A DNA stretch of 64,000 nucleotides from Hyphomicrobiales bacterium (GCA_027489955.1 JAIXYZ010000005.1:1-64000), one strand, 5' to 3'. Counted from the first letter of the stretch, positions 39,993 through 50,232 are shown. Translations and numbers: made by a program. Notes: a model not told the origin generated them from the letters alone.

Positions 39993-40580
39993 ATGGCGCT
40001 GAGAATCTCCGGAAAGAACATGGACATCGGCGAGGCCCTGCGCGGCCAGGTCGAGGCGCGCGTGGCCAGCGCGCTGTCGAAATACCTCGACGGCGCGGGC
40101 TATTCCGGCCACGTCACGGTCTCCAAGGACGGCGCCGGGTTCCGGACCGATTGCATCCTCCACCTGTCGTCCGGCGTGACGATCGAGGCCCACGGCAACG
40201 CCCACGACGCCTATGCCTCGTTCTCCGAGACCGCCGACCGCATCGAGAAGCGCCTGCGCCGGTACAAGACGCGGCTGCGCGGTCATGCCAACGGCACGAT
40301 CAAGCGCGCCGACGCCATCGAGATGCCGGCCTACGTGCTCGAAGCCCCGGCCGACGAGGCGGACGAGCCGGCTGATTTCCATCCCGTCGTGGTGGCCGAG
40401 CAGACGGCCCAGCTTCATCGCCTGTCGGTGAGCGAGGCCGTCGTCGAGCTCGACATGACCGGCGTCCCGGTCGTCGTTTTCCGCCACGCTGGCAACGGGC
40501 GCGTCAATATCGTATATCGCCGCCGCGACGGAACGATCGGCTGGGTGGATCCACCGGCCGTTGCCGGTCCGCAGGCGTGA
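39993..40580 (+). CDS. hpf: Ribosome hibernation-promoting factor, long form
   Basis: Binds the 30S subunit and dimerises ribosomes into inactive 100S particles. The 195 residues comprise the N-terminal S30AE domain (MALRISGKNMDIGEALRGQV to about 105) and the C-terminal dimerisation domain (VLEAPADEADEPADFHPVVV to the end, with FRHAGNGRVNIVYRRRDGTI), i.e. the long form. It follows rpoN by 94 bases, and GAGGGG lies ahead of ATG 39993. Confidence 0.95.
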   Translation: MALRISGKNMDIGEALRGQVEARVASALSKYLDGAGYSGHVTVSKDGAGFRTDCILHLSSGVTIEAHGNAHDAYASFSETADRIEKRLRRYKTRLRGHANGTIKRADAIEMPAYVLEAPADEADEPADFHPVVVAEQTAQLHRLSVSEAVVELDMTGVPVVVFRHAGNGRVNIVYRRRDGTIGWVDPPAVAGPQA

Positions 40581-40653
40581 CATTTTTGACAGGACGGGTG
40601 GGGGGATCCGGCGCCTTCAAGGGCGACGGGAGGTCCGCTCGCGGCATGACATC

Positions 40654-41121
40654 ATGGTATTGACGGATCTGATCGGGCCGGACGCCATCGTCCCGGCCCT
40701 CAAGGCGAACGGCAAGAAGCAGGTCCTCCAGGAGCTGAGCCATCACGCGGCCCGGCTGACGGGCCTCGACGAGCGCGCCATTTTCGACACGCTGCTCCAG
40801 CGCGAGCGCCTCGGCTCGACCGGGATCGGCGACGGCATCGCCATTCCCCACGGCAAGCCTGCCGGCATCGACCGCATGTATGCGGTCTTCGCGCGCTGCG
40901 ACCGCCCGGTGGATTTCGAGGCCCTCGATGGCCAGCCGGTGGACCTCTTCGTGCTGCTCCTCGCGCCGGAAGGGGCGGGCGCCGACCATCTCAAGGCGCT
41001 CGCCAAGGTCGCGCGCGTGCTGCGCACGCCCGGGCTCGTGGAAACCCTGCGCGCGACGCGCGACGCGGAAGCCATCTACGCGGTCCTGACCGGAAGCGAC
41101 GCGGCCGAAGCCGCCGCGTGA
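40654..41121 (+). CDS. ptsN: PTS IIA-like nitrogen regulatory protein PtsN
   Basis: EIIA-Ntr of the nitrogen phosphotransferase system: accepts phosphate from NPr and regulates potassium, nitrogen and carbon genes. In 155 residues the phosphorylated histidine is in [14 protein letters not shown] (about residue 65), with [13 protein letters not shown] before it and [20 protein letters not shown] after. It is the last gene of the lptC to ptsN run. The start at 40654 ([13 protein letters not shown]) is at the conserved N-terminus. Confidence 0.95.
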   Translation: MVLTDLIGPDAIVPALKANGKKQVLQELSHHAARLTGLDERAIFDTLLQRERLGSTGIGDGIAIPHGKPAGIDRMYAVFARCDRPVDFEALDGQPVDLFVLLLAPEGAGADHLKALAKVARVLRTPGLVETLRATRDAEAIYAVLTGSDAAEAAA

Positions 41122-41131
41122 TTGCAGGGCG

Positions 41132-42127
41132 TCAGCGCCAGAGCCGCCGCTCGTAGTCCAGCAGGTAATAGTCGGAATTGGCGGCAAGGCCCGCCAGCGC
41201 GTGCAGCGCGGCGTCCGTGTCGGTGACGATGGCCGTCGGGATCGTGGCGGCGAGGTCCGCCATCGGCGCCTTGTCGGCGAAGACCCGGCGGAACGCCCGC
41301 TCGTCCAGAAGCGGAAGCAGCCGCGGCGCGACGCCGCCCATCAGGCACACCCCGCCGCGCGCCATGAAGGCGATGGCCATGTCCCCGGAAAAGCGCGCGA
41401 TCAGCCGCCAGAATGCCGCGATGGTGTCCCTCGCGTCGTCCGACTGGCCGTCGAGTGCCGCATCGCTGACGGCCTGCGGCGAATCCAGGCGATCCTCCCG
41501 GCCGGCGGCCTGCATGCGCGCCCGGTGAACGCGCAGGAGCCCCGAGCCCGAGATCACGGATTCGGCGGTGATGCGTCCGTCCACCCGTTCCAGATGGGGC
41601 CAGAACGCCTCTTCGTCCGGGCCGTCCGGGCCGAAGCCCACATGGCCCGCCTCCGTCGCGAAGGGCAGCATCCGCCCTTCCACCGGCACGAGCGCGGCAA
41701 CGCCGAGCCCGGTCCCCGGCCCCAGCGCCAGCCGCGTCCCGGTCGTTCCGGCGCGCACCTCGCCGATCGGCTCGAAGTCCACGGGGTCGAGGACCGTGAG
41801 CGCCAGGGCCTGGGCCTCGAAATCGTTCAGGATGATGCCCTGCTCGAAGCCAAGCGCAGCGGCGATTGCCGGGCCGTTCAGCGTCCAGCCGGCATTGGTC
41901 AGGTGCAGCGAGCGGCCTTCGAGCGGGCCCGCCCCCGCCAGCAGGATCGAGCGCGGACGGATAGGCCCGGCCTGATCGAGCGCGTATCTCAAGGCGGTTA
42001 CGGCGTCGGGATAGTCGCCCGTGCCGATTCGCGCGATCTGCCGCGGCGCGGCGCCCCTCGCCTCGACGAGCGCGAACCGGGCATTGGTCCCGCCGATATC
42101 GCCGACGAGCGCAGGAAACGAGAACAT
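41132..42127 (-). CDS. glk: Glucokinase
   Basis: Phosphorylates glucose to glucose 6-phosphate with ATP. The 331-residue protein shows the phosphate motif [16 protein letters not shown] at the N-terminus, [15 protein letters not shown] for the adenosine side, and EAGHVGFGP with the substrate-binding Glu/His. This is the proteobacterial Glk family, not ROK (no ROK zinc motif). Convergent with ptsN and divergent from the class I fumarase gene across 180 bases. Confidence 0.93.
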   Translation of the reverse strand: MFSFPALVGDIGGTNARFALVEARGAAPRQIARIGTGDYPDAVTALRYALDQAGPIRPRSILLAGAGPLEGRSLHLTNAGWTLNGPAIAAALGFEQGIILNDFEAQALALTVLDPVDFEPIGEVRAGTTGTRLALGPGTGLGVAALVPVEGRMLPFATEAGHVGFGPDGPDEEAFWPHLERVDGRITAESVISGSGLLRVHRARMQAAGREDRLDSPQAVSDAALDGQSDDARDTIAAFWRLIARFSGDMAIAFMARGGVCLMGGVAPRLLPLLDERAFRRVFADKAPMADLAATIPTAIVTDTDAALHALAGLAANSDYYLLDYERRLWR

Positions 42128-42307
42128 GGTCACGCCATCACAACCGAAGCGACGGCATGGATGTTCCCTGCCGTGTCCGCCGTCAAGAACGGGCCGCGAC
42201 GCCATCGCGGCGCATGCCCGGAAAGGCTGATCGCGCAGGCGCTTGGCCTTGCCGGAAAGACGCCCTACAACGCCGCTACCCGATCGGACCACGCCCCGGA
42301 AATCCCC

Positions 42308-43936
42308 ATGTCCTATGCCCATGCCGACCTGTTTCCCCTCGGACCGGACCAGACGCCGTATCGCAAGCTGGCGACGGAGGGCGTGGGGGTGGAGCGTCTG
42401 GGCGGACGCGAGGTGCTGACCGTCTCCCGCGAGGCGATGCGGCTCCTGGCCGAGCAGGCCTTCATGGACATCAACCACCTGCTGCGGCCGGGCCATCTGA
42501 GGCAGCTCGCCTCGATCCTCGACGATCCGGAGGCGACCTCCAACGACAAGTTCGTGGCCTACGACCTTCTGAAGAACGCCAACATCGCTGCCGGCGGCAT
42601 CCTGCCCATGTGCCAGGACACCGGAACCGCCATCGTCATGGGCAAGAAGGGCCTGCGCGTCTGGACGGAGGGGGAAGACGAATCCGCCATCGCCGAGGGC
42701 ATCCGCGACGCCTACCTCAAGCGCAACCTGCGCTATTCGCAGCTCGCTCCGGTCTCGATGTTCGAGGAGCGCAACACCAGGTCCAACCTCCCGGCGCAAA
42801 TCGAATTGTATGCGCAGGGCAGGGGCCATGAGGAGGAGGCCTACAAGTTCCTCTTCGTCGCCAAGGGCGGCGGCTCGGCGAACAAGACCTTCCTCTATCA
42901 GGGCACGCCTTCGCTCCTTACGCGCGAGCGGATGATCGCCTTCCTGAAGGAGAAGATCCTGACGCTCGGCACGGCGGCCTGCCCGCCGTATCACCTGGCG
43001 GTCGTGATCGGCGGCACCTCGGCCGAGCAGACGCTCAAGACGGTGAAGCTCGCCTCCACGCGCTATCTCGACGGCCTGCCCGTTGCGGGTTCCGAGACCG
43101 GCCATGCCTTCCGCGACCTGGAGATGGAGGCCGCGATCCATCGCCTGACGCAGTCGCTCGGCGTCGGCGCGCAGTTCGGCGGCAAGTATTTCTGCCACGA
43201 CGTGCGCGTCATCCGCCTGCCGCGGCATGGCGCGTCGCTGCCGATCGGGCTCGGCGTGTCCTGCTCCGCCGACCGGCAGGCGCTCGGCAAGATCACGCGG
43301 GACGGGATCTATCTGGAGCAGCTCGAGACCAACCCGGCGCAATATCTGCCGGAGATCGACGAGACCGCCCTGGGCGGGGACGTGGTCCGGATCGACCTGA
43401 CGCGCCCGATGAGCGAGATCCTCGGCACGCTGACCCGTCACCCGATCCGCACGCGCCTGTCGCTCACCGGCCCGGTCATCGTCGCCCGCGACCTTGCCCA
43501 CGCCAAGATCCGCGAGCGGCTGGAGCGGGGCGAGCCGATGCCCGACTATTTCCGCAACCACCCCATCTATTATGCCGGTCCCGCCAAGACCCCCGAGGGC
43601 ATGGCGTCGGGCTCGTTCGGCCCCACCACGGCCGGACGCATGGATTCGTATGTCGACCAGTTCCAGGCCGCCGGCGGATCGATGATCACGCTCGCCAAGG
43701 GCAACCGCTCCGCGCAGGTGCGGGAAGCCTGCCAGAAGCATGGCGGCTTCTATCTGGGCTCCATCGGCGGCCCCGCCGCCCGGCTCGCACAGGACTGCAT
43801 CCGGAAGGTCGAGGTCGTCGAATATCCCGAGCTCGGCATGGAGGCGATCTGGCGCATCGAGGTCGAGGACTTCCCGGCCTTCATCGTGGTGGACGACAAG
43901 GGGAACGACTTCTTCCGCGAGCTGAACCTCGGCTGA
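42308..43936 (+). CDS. Fumarate hydratase, class I (iron-sulphur)
   Basis: Class I [4Fe-4S] fumarase interconverting fumarate and malate in the TCA cycle. At 542 residues it is a full-length single-chain enzyme: N-terminal alpha domain with [17 protein letters not shown] (a cluster cysteine), then [13 protein letters not shown], and the C-terminal beta domain with [20 protein letters not shown]. The third cluster cysteine lies in [17 protein letters not shown] support for ATG 42308 is weak but the N-terminus fits. A small exported protein follows 59 bases later. Confidence 0.94.
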   Translation: MSYAHADLFPLGPDQTPYRKLATEGVGVERLGGREVLTVSREAMRLLAEQAFMDINHLLRPGHLRQLASILDDPEATSNDKFVAYDLLKNANIAAGGILPMCQDTGTAIVMGKKGLRVWTEGEDESAIAEGIRDAYLKRNLRYSQLAPVSMFEERNTRSNLPAQIELYAQGRGHEEEAYKFLFVAKGGGSANKTFLYQGTPSLLTRERMIAFLKEKILTLGTAACPPYHLAVVIGGTSAEQTLKTVKLASTRYLDGLPVAGSETGHAFRDLEMEAAIHRLTQSLGVGAQFGGKYFCHDVRVIRLPRHGASLPIGLGVSCSADRQALGKITRDGIYLEQLETNPAQYLPEIDETALGGDVVRIDLTRPMSEILGTLTRHPIRTRLSLTGPVIVARDLAHAKIRERLERGEPMPDYFRNHPIYYAGPAKTPEGMASGSFGPTTAGRMDSYVDQFQAAGGSMITLAKGNRSAQVREACQKHGGFYLGSIGGPAARLAQDCIRKVEVVEYPELGMEAIWRIEVEDFPAFIVVDDKGNDFFRELNLG

Positions 43937-43995
43937 TCTTCGCCGCATTGTCGTGGTGTGCCGTCCGTCGAGGCGGCATGCCTGAGGAGGATGAT

Positions 43996-44370
43996 ATGGG
44001 TCGCAAGCCCGCTTCCGTGCTGGTCCTGGCGTTGCTTGCGGCAGCAGCCGCGGTCTCGCCGGCCCTGCCGCAAGGCTCCCCGCAATGCCAGCGCGACCTG
44101 TTCTTCGCCGAGGGCGCGATGCGCGCCAGCCGCTACAAGCTCAACGATGCGGCGTCCGGCGACCAGGCCACGCGATGCGCGGCGTGGCGGGGCCACGAGG
44201 ACGCCATGCGCAAGGCCGGCGCCACGTTCCGCCGCTGCCTGACCGGTCCTGAGCGGGCGGAGAAGGTGGCCATCGCGGACCGGGAGGCCGAGGGCATGAC
44301 GTCGGCCATCAGGGCCCAGTGCGGCGGCACGCGGCCCGGCCCGGTTGAGCGCCTGCGCCCGCAGGGCTAG
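43996..44370 (+). CDS. Small exported protein with four cysteines
   Basis: Predicted periplasmic protein of 124 residues, family unknown. A Sec signal peptide is clear (MGRKPASVLVLALLAAAAAV, cleaved near residue 25). The mature part has four Cys (SPQCQRDL, TRCAAWRG, FRRCLTGP, RAQCGGTR), which could form two disulphides, and is otherwise helical and charged. GAGGAGG lies 5 bases before ATG 43996; frames from further upstream would lose the signal peptide. It is between the fumarase gene and the M20/AllC gene on the same strand; no functional link is evident. Confidence 0.65.
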   Translation: MGRKPASVLVLALLAAAAAVSPALPQGSPQCQRDLFFAEGAMRASRYKLNDAASGDQATRCAAWRGHEDAMRKAGATFRRCLTGPERAEKVAIADREAEGMTSAIRAQCGGTRPGPVERLRPQG

Positions 44371-44419
44371 GGTCTCCCGGCGCCACCTTGCGCCCTTCCC
44401 TCGACCGGACCGATCCGCC

Positions 44420-45661
44420 ATGGCCTCCAACGACATCGCCGCCCTCGGTGCCCGCGCCATGGCGCATGTGGAGGCCATCGCCCGCCACACGGACGTCCCC
44501 GGGCAGATCACGCGGCTCTATTTGTCCCCCGCGCACCGCGCGGCCGCCCGGACCGTGCGCGGCATGATGGAAGCCGCCGGCATGAAGGCGGCCGTCGATG
44601 CCGCCGGTTCGGTGCAGGGGCGGTTCGAGGGCGCGGATCCGGCCGCGCCGTCCATCCTCATCGGATCGCATATCGACAGCGTCGTCGATGCCGGCCGCTT
44701 CGACGGCGTCCTGGGCGTCGTCGCCGGCATCGTCGTGGTCGAGGAACTGGCGCGCGCCCGCAGGCGCCTTCCCTGCGCCGTGGAGGTCGTGGCCTTCGGC
44801 GACGAGGAGAATGTCCGTTTCCCGACGACGCTGTCGACCGCCCATGCCCTCACCGGCACCTACGAGCCGCGCTGGCTGGACGGGACCGACCGGGACGGCA
44901 TCGTGCTCAAGGACGCCCTCGCTGCGTTCGGCGGCGATGCCGCCGCCATTCCCGGCCTTGCCCGGCCTTCCGGCTCGGTCCGCGCCTATCTGGAGGCCCA
45001 TATCGAGCAGGGGCCGGTCCTGGAGGCGGAGGGGCTCCCGCTCGGCGTCGTCTCGGCCATCGCGGGCGTGACCCGGGCGCGGATCGCGATCGGCGGCGAG
45101 GCCGGCCATGCGGGCACTGTGCCGATGCCGATGCGCCGCGATGCGCTGGCCGCCGCCGCGGAGATGATCGCGCTGGTCGAGCGGATCGGCGCGCGCCGCG
45201 ACGATACGGTGGCGACGGTCGGCGTCTGCGAGGTTCGTCCCGGCGCGGTCAACGTCATCGCGGGCGGGGTCGACCTGACCCTCGATGCCCGCTCGCCGGA
45301 CGATGCCGTCCGCCGTGCCATGGTCGCCGAGATCCGCACCGTGATGGACGCGATCGCCGCCCGCCGCGGCGTGTCGCTCGCCTGGCAGACGACGATGGAT
45401 TCGCCCGCGACGCCGATGGCCCCGCTGGTGGCGGATGCGTTCGGCGCGTCCATCGCGTCGCTCGGCCTGCCTGTCCGGCGGCTGTTGTCGGGCGCGGGAC
45501 ACGATGCGGTGGCGATGGCGCCTTTCGCGCCGGTCGGAATGCTGTTCGTGCGCTGCGCCGGCGGCATCAGCCACAACCCGGCGGAATCCATCACGGCCGA
45601 GGATGCGGGCTATTGCGTGCGCGCGATGCTGGACGCCGTGCTGAACCTCGCCGGAGCCTAG
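44420..45661 (+). CDS. Allantoate amidohydrolase / N-carbamoyl-amino-acid hydrolase family (M20)
   Basis: Zinc-dependent hydrolase of the AllC / N-carbamoyl-L-amino acid hydrolase group, which releases ammonia and CO2 from allantoate or N-carbamoyl amino acids. In 413 residues the metal ligands are in IGSHIDSVVDAGRFDG (H, D), VVAFGDEENVRF (E, E) and EAHIEQGPVLE (H); GEAGHAGTVPM, SGAGHDAVAMA and GGISHNPAES are typical of the group. No other purine-breakdown gene is nearby, so the true substrate is open. ATG 44420 gives MASNDIAALGARAMA. It ends 3 bases into the convergent SNase-fold gene. Confidence 0.9.
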   Translation: MASNDIAALGARAMAHVEAIARHTDVPGQITRLYLSPAHRAAARTVRGMMEAAGMKAAVDAAGSVQGRFEGADPAAPSILIGSHIDSVVDAGRFDGVLGVVAGIVVVEELARARRRLPCAVEVVAFGDEENVRFPTTLSTAHALTGTYEPRWLDGTDRDGIVLKDALAAFGGDAAAIPGLARPSGSVRAYLEAHIEQGPVLEAEGLPLGVVSAIAGVTRARIAIGGEAGHAGTVPMPMRRDALAAAAEMIALVERIGARRDDTVATVGVCEVRPGAVNVIAGGVDLTLDARSPDDAVRRAMVAEIRTVMDAIAARRGVSLAWQTTMDSPATPMAPLVADAFGASIASLGLPVRRLLSGAGHDAVAMAPFAPVGMLFVRCAGGISHNPAESITAEDAGYCVRAMLDAVLNLAGA

Positions 45662-46101
45662 CCGGACGGCCGGACGCACCAGGGATTGCCCCTGGCCTGC
45701 GAGGACGGCAGCACGATCTTCGTCCGCAGGAGCAGGGTGCGCAGGCTGCGCCCGTCGACCCGGACATTGACGAGGCGGTTGCCCCGGCCCGAGACGCCGC
45801 CCGTCGGCACGATCTCGATCGTTCCGCGCCGCAGGAGGCGCTGCAGCGTCTTGCGGGCCTCGCGTCCTTTCAGGCGTTCGAAGGTGCAGCCGGCCGACGT
45901 CACCCGCGGCGCGCGGACGCCCGAAACCTGGAAGCGCTCGCCCTTGAGCGTGAAGACGCTCCCGCTGCGGACAGAGATGTCGGCGGCCGCCGCGCGGATG
46001 GTGGCGGCCGGCGAGGCGCCCTGCGCCAAGGCCGGGCCTGCGATCGATACGATTGCGACAGCCGCCATGACCAGCGGGCGGGCGAAGGAAAGGCGATGCA
46101 T
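45658..46101 (-). CDS. Exported SNase-fold protein, probably catalytically dead
   Basis: Predicted periplasmic protein of 147 residues: signal peptide MHRLSFARPLVMAAVAIVSI ending near ALAQ (residue 26), then about 110 residues with the outline of a thermonuclease (SNase) barrel: FTLKGERFQVSGVRAPR, GREARKTLQRLLRRGTIEIV, GRGNRLVNVRVDGRSLRTLL. The usual GIDAPE motif is replaced by GVRAPR and the catalytic Asp/Arg/Glu are not evident, so it probably binds rather than cuts, or is something else with the same fold. Two Cys could form a disulphide. It follows the MIO-lyase gene by 79 bases on the same strand. Confidence 0.6.
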   Translation of the reverse strand: MHRLSFARPLVMAAVAIVSIAGPALAQGASPAATIRAAAADISVRSGSVFTLKGERFQVSGVRAPRVTSAGCTFERLKGREARKTLQRLLRRGTIEIVPTGGVSGRGNRLVNVRVDGRSLRTLLLRTKIVLPSSQARGNPWCVRPSG

Positions 46102-46180
46102 GGAGAAACCTGGAGCAGACCCGGCGGGCCAGGGGGCGAGAGCGCGTATATCCGCGCCTGAATGCGGCGCCGTTATGACG

Positions 46181-47812
46181 CTATTCGAGCGTGCCGACCG
46201 CATCCTCCACGGCGGCGACGAGCGCGCCTGACCGGACCAGCTCGAGCGCCTGCGCCATCTCGGTCGCGTACCAGCGGTCGCCGTCGAGGGCGGGCGGGAT
46301 CACCTGCCTGACGGCCGCGAGCGCCGCCGCCGTCCCGCGCCCGAGCGGATGGTCCCCCGCGACCGGCTCCACGAGCGTGAGGGCCTGCGCCGCCATGAGG
46401 ATTTCGCCGGCCACGATCTGCTCCACGTTCTCCACGATCGTCCTCGCCTTGCGGCCGCACCAGGTGGAGTTGGACACGTGGTCCTCGGCGTTGCTCTTGC
46501 CGGGGATCGAGTCGACCGAGCCGGGAGTGGCCAGCCCGCGATTTTCCATCACGAGCGCGGACATGGAGCATTGCACCGTGGCGAAGCCCGTGTTCAGCCC
46601 GCGCTTGCCCGCCAGCAGGTTGCGCGGAAGGCCGTAGCTCAGCGTCGGATCGATGAGACGCGCCAGGCGCCGCTCGCTGATCGCTCCTAGGTCCGCCATG
46701 GCGATGCCCAGCACGTCCATCGCCTGGGCGAGGTACTGGCCGTGGAAATGCCCGCCGGAAATGGACACGTACCCGTCGGCGCCATCGGGGAAGATCAGCG
46801 GGTTGTCGGTCGCGGCGTTGAGCTCGGTCGTGACGATCCCGTCCACATAATCGATGGCCTCGAAGACGGGCCCGTGGACCTGCGGCGCGCAGCGCAGGGA
46901 ATAGACGTCCTGCACCCGCGGCGGCGGGTTCTCGCCCGGCGCGCGCCGCTCGTCGGGGAACACGACCCGGCGCGCCTCCTCCGAGCAGCGCCGCGTGCCC
47001 TCCGTCAGCCGCAGCACGTTGCGCGCGGTGCGGGCCTGGCCGGGATGCGGCCTGGCCCTGTGCACGCGCGGATCGAAGGCGGCCAGCTCGCCGCGCATTG
47101 CCTCCAGCGACAGCGACAGCCCGATATCGACGGCCTTCATCAGGCGGCGCGCGTCGTGGACGGCCAGCGCCGCCAGGGCCAGCGACACGGTGGAGCCGTT
47201 GATGAGCGCCGATGCGTCCTTGGCGCCGAGCGGGAATTCGGGATCGAGCTTCGCCTTTCCGATGGCGTCGCGCGCGGGCATGCGCCTGCCCCTCCAGACG
47301 ATCTCCGCCTCGGGGAAGCCGCACAGGGCCCCCGCCAGATGGGCGAGGGGCGCCAGGTCGCCGGACGCGCCGACGGACCCCTTGGCGGGGATGACCGGAT
47401 GCAGCTCCCTGTTGAGGAACGTCAGGAGCCGCTCCACCACCTCGATGCGCGGGCCGGAATAGTTGGACGCGAAGGCGTTGGCGCGCAGCAGCATGGTGGC
47501 CCGCGTCACGTCCTCCGGCAGCGGTTCACCGATCCCGGTGGCGTGGGCGTAGATCGTCTTCGTCTGGTAGCTCGCCATATCGGCGATCGCCACGCGCTGG
47601 TCCTTGAACAGGCCGACGCCGGTGTTGAACGCATACATGAGCGGCGCGTCGTCGCGCATCCAGTTGGCGTCGATATAGGCGCGCGTCGCGGCGATCGCCG
47701 CCGCCGCCTTCGGATGCAGGGCCGCCTTGCGGAAGCGACCGTTCGCACCGCGCCGCGCGACCTCCGCGACCTTGCCGATGGTGAGCCGGGCGCCGTCGAT
47801 CCTGACCGTCAT
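46181..47812 (-). CDS. Histidine ammonia-lyase-like MIO enzyme
   Basis: Aromatic amino acid lyase of the HAL/PAL family: removes ammonia to give urocanate (or cinnamate/coumarate). The self-made MIO cofactor would come from A149-S150-G151 in KGSVGASGDLAPLAH. The residue facing the ring is in AHATGIG (His90, as in HAL, not the HL/FL of tyrosine or phenylalanine lyases), and SNAEDHVSNST keeps the Glu of HAL. So histidine is the best guess for substrate. The 543-residue length is longer than usual HAL (about 510). There is no hutU, hutI or hutG next to it, so the role may lie outside the usual histidine pathway. Confidence 0.85.
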   Translation of the reverse strand: MTVRIDGARLTIGKVAEVARRGANGRFRKAALHPKAAAAIAATRAYIDANWMRDDAPLMYAFNTGVGLFKDQRVAIADMASYQTKTIYAHATGIGEPLPEDVTRATMLLRANAFASNYSGPRIEVVERLLTFLNRELHPVIPAKGSVGASGDLAPLAHLAGALCGFPEAEIVWRGRRMPARDAIGKAKLDPEFPLGAKDASALINGSTVSLALAALAVHDARRLMKAVDIGLSLSLEAMRGELAAFDPRVHRARPHPGQARTARNVLRLTEGTRRCSEEARRVVFPDERRAPGENPPPRVQDVYSLRCAPQVHGPVFEAIDYVDGIVTTELNAATDNPLIFPDGADGYVSISGGHFHGQYLAQAMDVLGIAMADLGAISERRLARLIDPTLSYGLPRNLLAGKRGLNTGFATVQCSMSALVMENRGLATPGSVDSIPGKSNAEDHVSNSTWCGRKARTIVENVEQIVAGEILMAAQALTLVEPVAGDHPLGRGTAAALAAVRQVIPPALDGDRWYATEMAQALELVRSGALVAAVEDAVGTLE

Positions 47813-48054
47813 GGAAATTGTCCTGCCGTGGAAACCGTCCTGCGAGGGGCGTGCGCCATCACACATAGCCGAGGCGGGCGGGCGCGTCCTCCCCGGCATT
47901 GGCCGCAATTGCGCCATAGCGGACGGGCACGAGGGCGATGGTCCGGCGCCAGGCATGCTTAACCCGCGCTTCACGCGCACTCCCTTAAGGTGCCCCGGCG
48001 ACGGACCGGGCCGATGCGCCGGCCCCTTCGCGCATGGGGGCGTATAGAGGACAG

Positions 48055-50229
48055 ATGGCGGACCGGGGACGAACGCGGCGGGAGCCGACCTTCGAGCGTC
48101 CGCAGGGCGGAGGCGACCTGCGCGTGACGCGGGACGACCGTCCCGTCGCCGGCAGCTATCGCCCCGACCCCAAGCCCCGGCGCGAGCGCCGGCGCGACGA
48201 CGACATCCAGGATTTCGACCGTGGCGGCCGCGGCCGCAAGGGCGGCTCCGGCGGCAGCTCCGGCGGCGGCAGGCGCCGCGGCGGGCGGCGGCGGCGCTCG
48301 TTCCTCGGGACGCTGGTGTACTGGAGCCTCGTGCTCGGCCTGTGGGCCTTCATCGCGCTGGGCGGGCTCATCGCCTATCACGCGACCAAGCTGCCCCCGA
48401 TCGACCAGCTCGCCGTTCCCAAGCGCCCGCCCAATATCGCGATCCTGGCCGCCGACGGCTCGCTGCTCGCCAATCGCGGCGACACGGGCGGTCGCGCGGT
48501 CTCGCTCGCGGAATTGCCGCCGCACCTGCCGAACGCGTTCATCGCCATCGAGGACAAGAGGTTTCGCCACCATTTCGGCATCGATCCCATCGGCATCGTG
48601 CGCGCGATGGTGCGCAACATGGCCTCCCGCGGCGTCGCGCAGGGCGGGTCGACGCTCACCCAGCAGCTCGCCAAGAACCTGTTCCTGACGCAGGAGCGCA
48701 CCGCCTCCCGCAAGGCGCAGGAGGCGATCCTGGCCGTGTGGCTGGAGCGCAATTTCTCGAAGGACCAGATCCTCGAACTGTACCTCAACCGGGTCTATTT
48801 CGGCTCCGGCGCCTACGGCGTGGAGGCGGCGGCGCAGCGCTATTTCGGCAAGTCGGCGCGGGCGGTGACGGTCGCCGAGGCGGCGACGCTTGCGGGTCTC
48901 GTCCAGGCTCCCTCCCGGCTCGCCCCCAACCGCAACCCCGAGGCGGCCCGCGCCCGGTCCGAGCTCGTCCTGTCCGCCATGGTGGAGAACGGCTTCATCA
49001 CGGACAAGGCCGCGAAGGATGCGCTGATGGCGCCGGCGGAAGCCGTGCGCACCGCCGGTGCCGGCTCGGTCAACTACGCCGCCGACTACGTCATGGACGT
49101 CATCGACGACGTCGTCGGCACGATCGAGAAGGACATCGTGGTCCAGACGACGGTGGATTCCCGCCTCCAGGCGGCGGCCGAACGCGCCCTCGTCGAGGAG
49201 CTCGACGCCAAGGGCGGCAAGTTCGGCGTCGGCCAGGGCGCCGTCGTCGCCATGACGCCGGAGGGCGCCGTCCGGGCGCTCGTCGGCGGGCGCAACTACA
49301 CCGAAAGCCAGTTCAACCGGGCGACGGCCGCGCGCCGCCAGCCGGGTTCCGCCTTCAAGCCCTTCGTCTATCTCGCCGCGCTGGAACGCGGGCTGACGCC
49401 GTCCACCATCCGCGAGGACGGCCCCGTCTCCGTGAAGGGCTGGCGGCCGGAGAATTTCTCCCGCGACTATCGTGGGCCGGTCACGCTGCGCGAGGCGCTG
49501 GCCTCCTCGCTGAACACGGTGTCGGTCAAGCTCGCCCTCGAGGTCGGGCCGAAGACGGTGGCGCAGACGGCGCAGCGCCTGGGCATCAACTCGGCCCTGC
49601 AGCCCAATGCGTCGATCGCCCTCGGCACGTCCGAGGTCGCGCCGATCGAGATCGTGGGCGCCTATGCCGCCTTCGCCAATGGCGGCGACGGCGTCGTGCC
49701 CTACGTCATCCGCAAGATCAGCACCGTGGATGGCGCGACCCTGTTCGAGCGCAAGGCGACCGGCCTCGGCCAGGTCATCCGCCCGGAGGTCGCCGTGACG
49801 ATGAACTCCATGCTGCGCGAGACCCTGGTGACGGGCACGGCGCGCAAGGCGGACTTCCCCGGCTGGGAAGCGGCCGGCAAGACCGGCACGAGCCAGGATT
49901 TCCGCGACGCCTGGTTCATCGGCTATACCAGCCACCTCGTCACCGGCGTCTGGCTCGGCAACGACGATTCCTCGCCCACCAAGCGCGCCTCCGGCTCCAA
50001 CCTGCCGGTGGAGGTCTGGAGCCGCTTCATGAAGGCGGCCCACGAGAACGTGCCGCCGACGCCCCTGATCGGGGGTCCCTTCCAGGGCCAGCGCGAGGTG
50101 CCCATGGCGTCGGGCGATCCGCGTCTCCAGCCGGTGCGCGGGCCGCAGCAGCCGCGCTCGTCCGACAATGCATGGGTGCCCCCGCCGCCCAACCAGAAGG
50201 GCCTGCTGGAGCGCCTGTTCGGCGGCTGA
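48055..50229 (+). CDS. Class A penicillin-binding protein, PBP1A family
   Basis: Bifunctional peptidoglycan glycosyltransferase/transpeptidase of 724 residues. A very basic Gly-rich cytoplasmic tail (about 1-80, GRKGGSGGSSGGGRRRGGRR) comes first, then one TM helix (about 85-108), the GT51 domain with AIEDKRFRHHFGID and GGSTLTQQLAKNLFL, and the transpeptidase with SAFK (RQPGSAFKPFVYL), SSLN, and KTG (GKTGTSQDF). The glycosyltransferase glutamate is in AIEDKRF. AGAGGA precedes ATG 48055. It is divergent from the MIO lyase gene; a LpoA-like lipoprotein that could activate such enzymes is coded at 58802. Confidence 0.94.
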   Translation: MADRGRTRREPTFERPQGGGDLRVTRDDRPVAGSYRPDPKPRRERRRDDDIQDFDRGGRGRKGGSGGSSGGGRRRGGRRRRSFLGTLVYWSLVLGLWAFIALGGLIAYHATKLPPIDQLAVPKRPPNIAILAADGSLLANRGDTGGRAVSLAELPPHLPNAFIAIEDKRFRHHFGIDPIGIVRAMVRNMASRGVAQGGSTLTQQLAKNLFLTQERTASRKAQEAILAVWLERNFSKDQILELYLNRVYFGSGAYGVEAAAQRYFGKSARAVTVAEAATLAGLVQAPSRLAPNRNPEAARARSELVLSAMVENGFITDKAAKDALMAPAEAVRTAGAGSVNYAADYVMDVIDDVVGTIEKDIVVQTTVDSRLQAAAERALVEELDAKGGKFGVGQGAVVAMTPEGAVRALVGGRNYTESQFNRATAARRQPGSAFKPFVYLAALERGLTPSTIREDGPVSVKGWRPENFSRDYRGPVTLREALASSLNTVSVKLALEVGPKTVAQTAQRLGINSALQPNASIALGTSEVAPIEIVGAYAAFANGGDGVVPYVIRKISTVDGATLFERKATGLGQVIRPEVAVTMNSMLRETLVTGTARKADFPGWEAAGKTGTSQDFRDAWFIGYTSHLVTGVWLGNDDSSPTKRASGSNLPVEVWSRFMKAAHENVPPTPLIGGPFQGQREVPMASGDPRLQPVRGPQQPRSSDNAWVPPPPNQKGLLERLFGG

Positions 50230-50232
50230 GGC

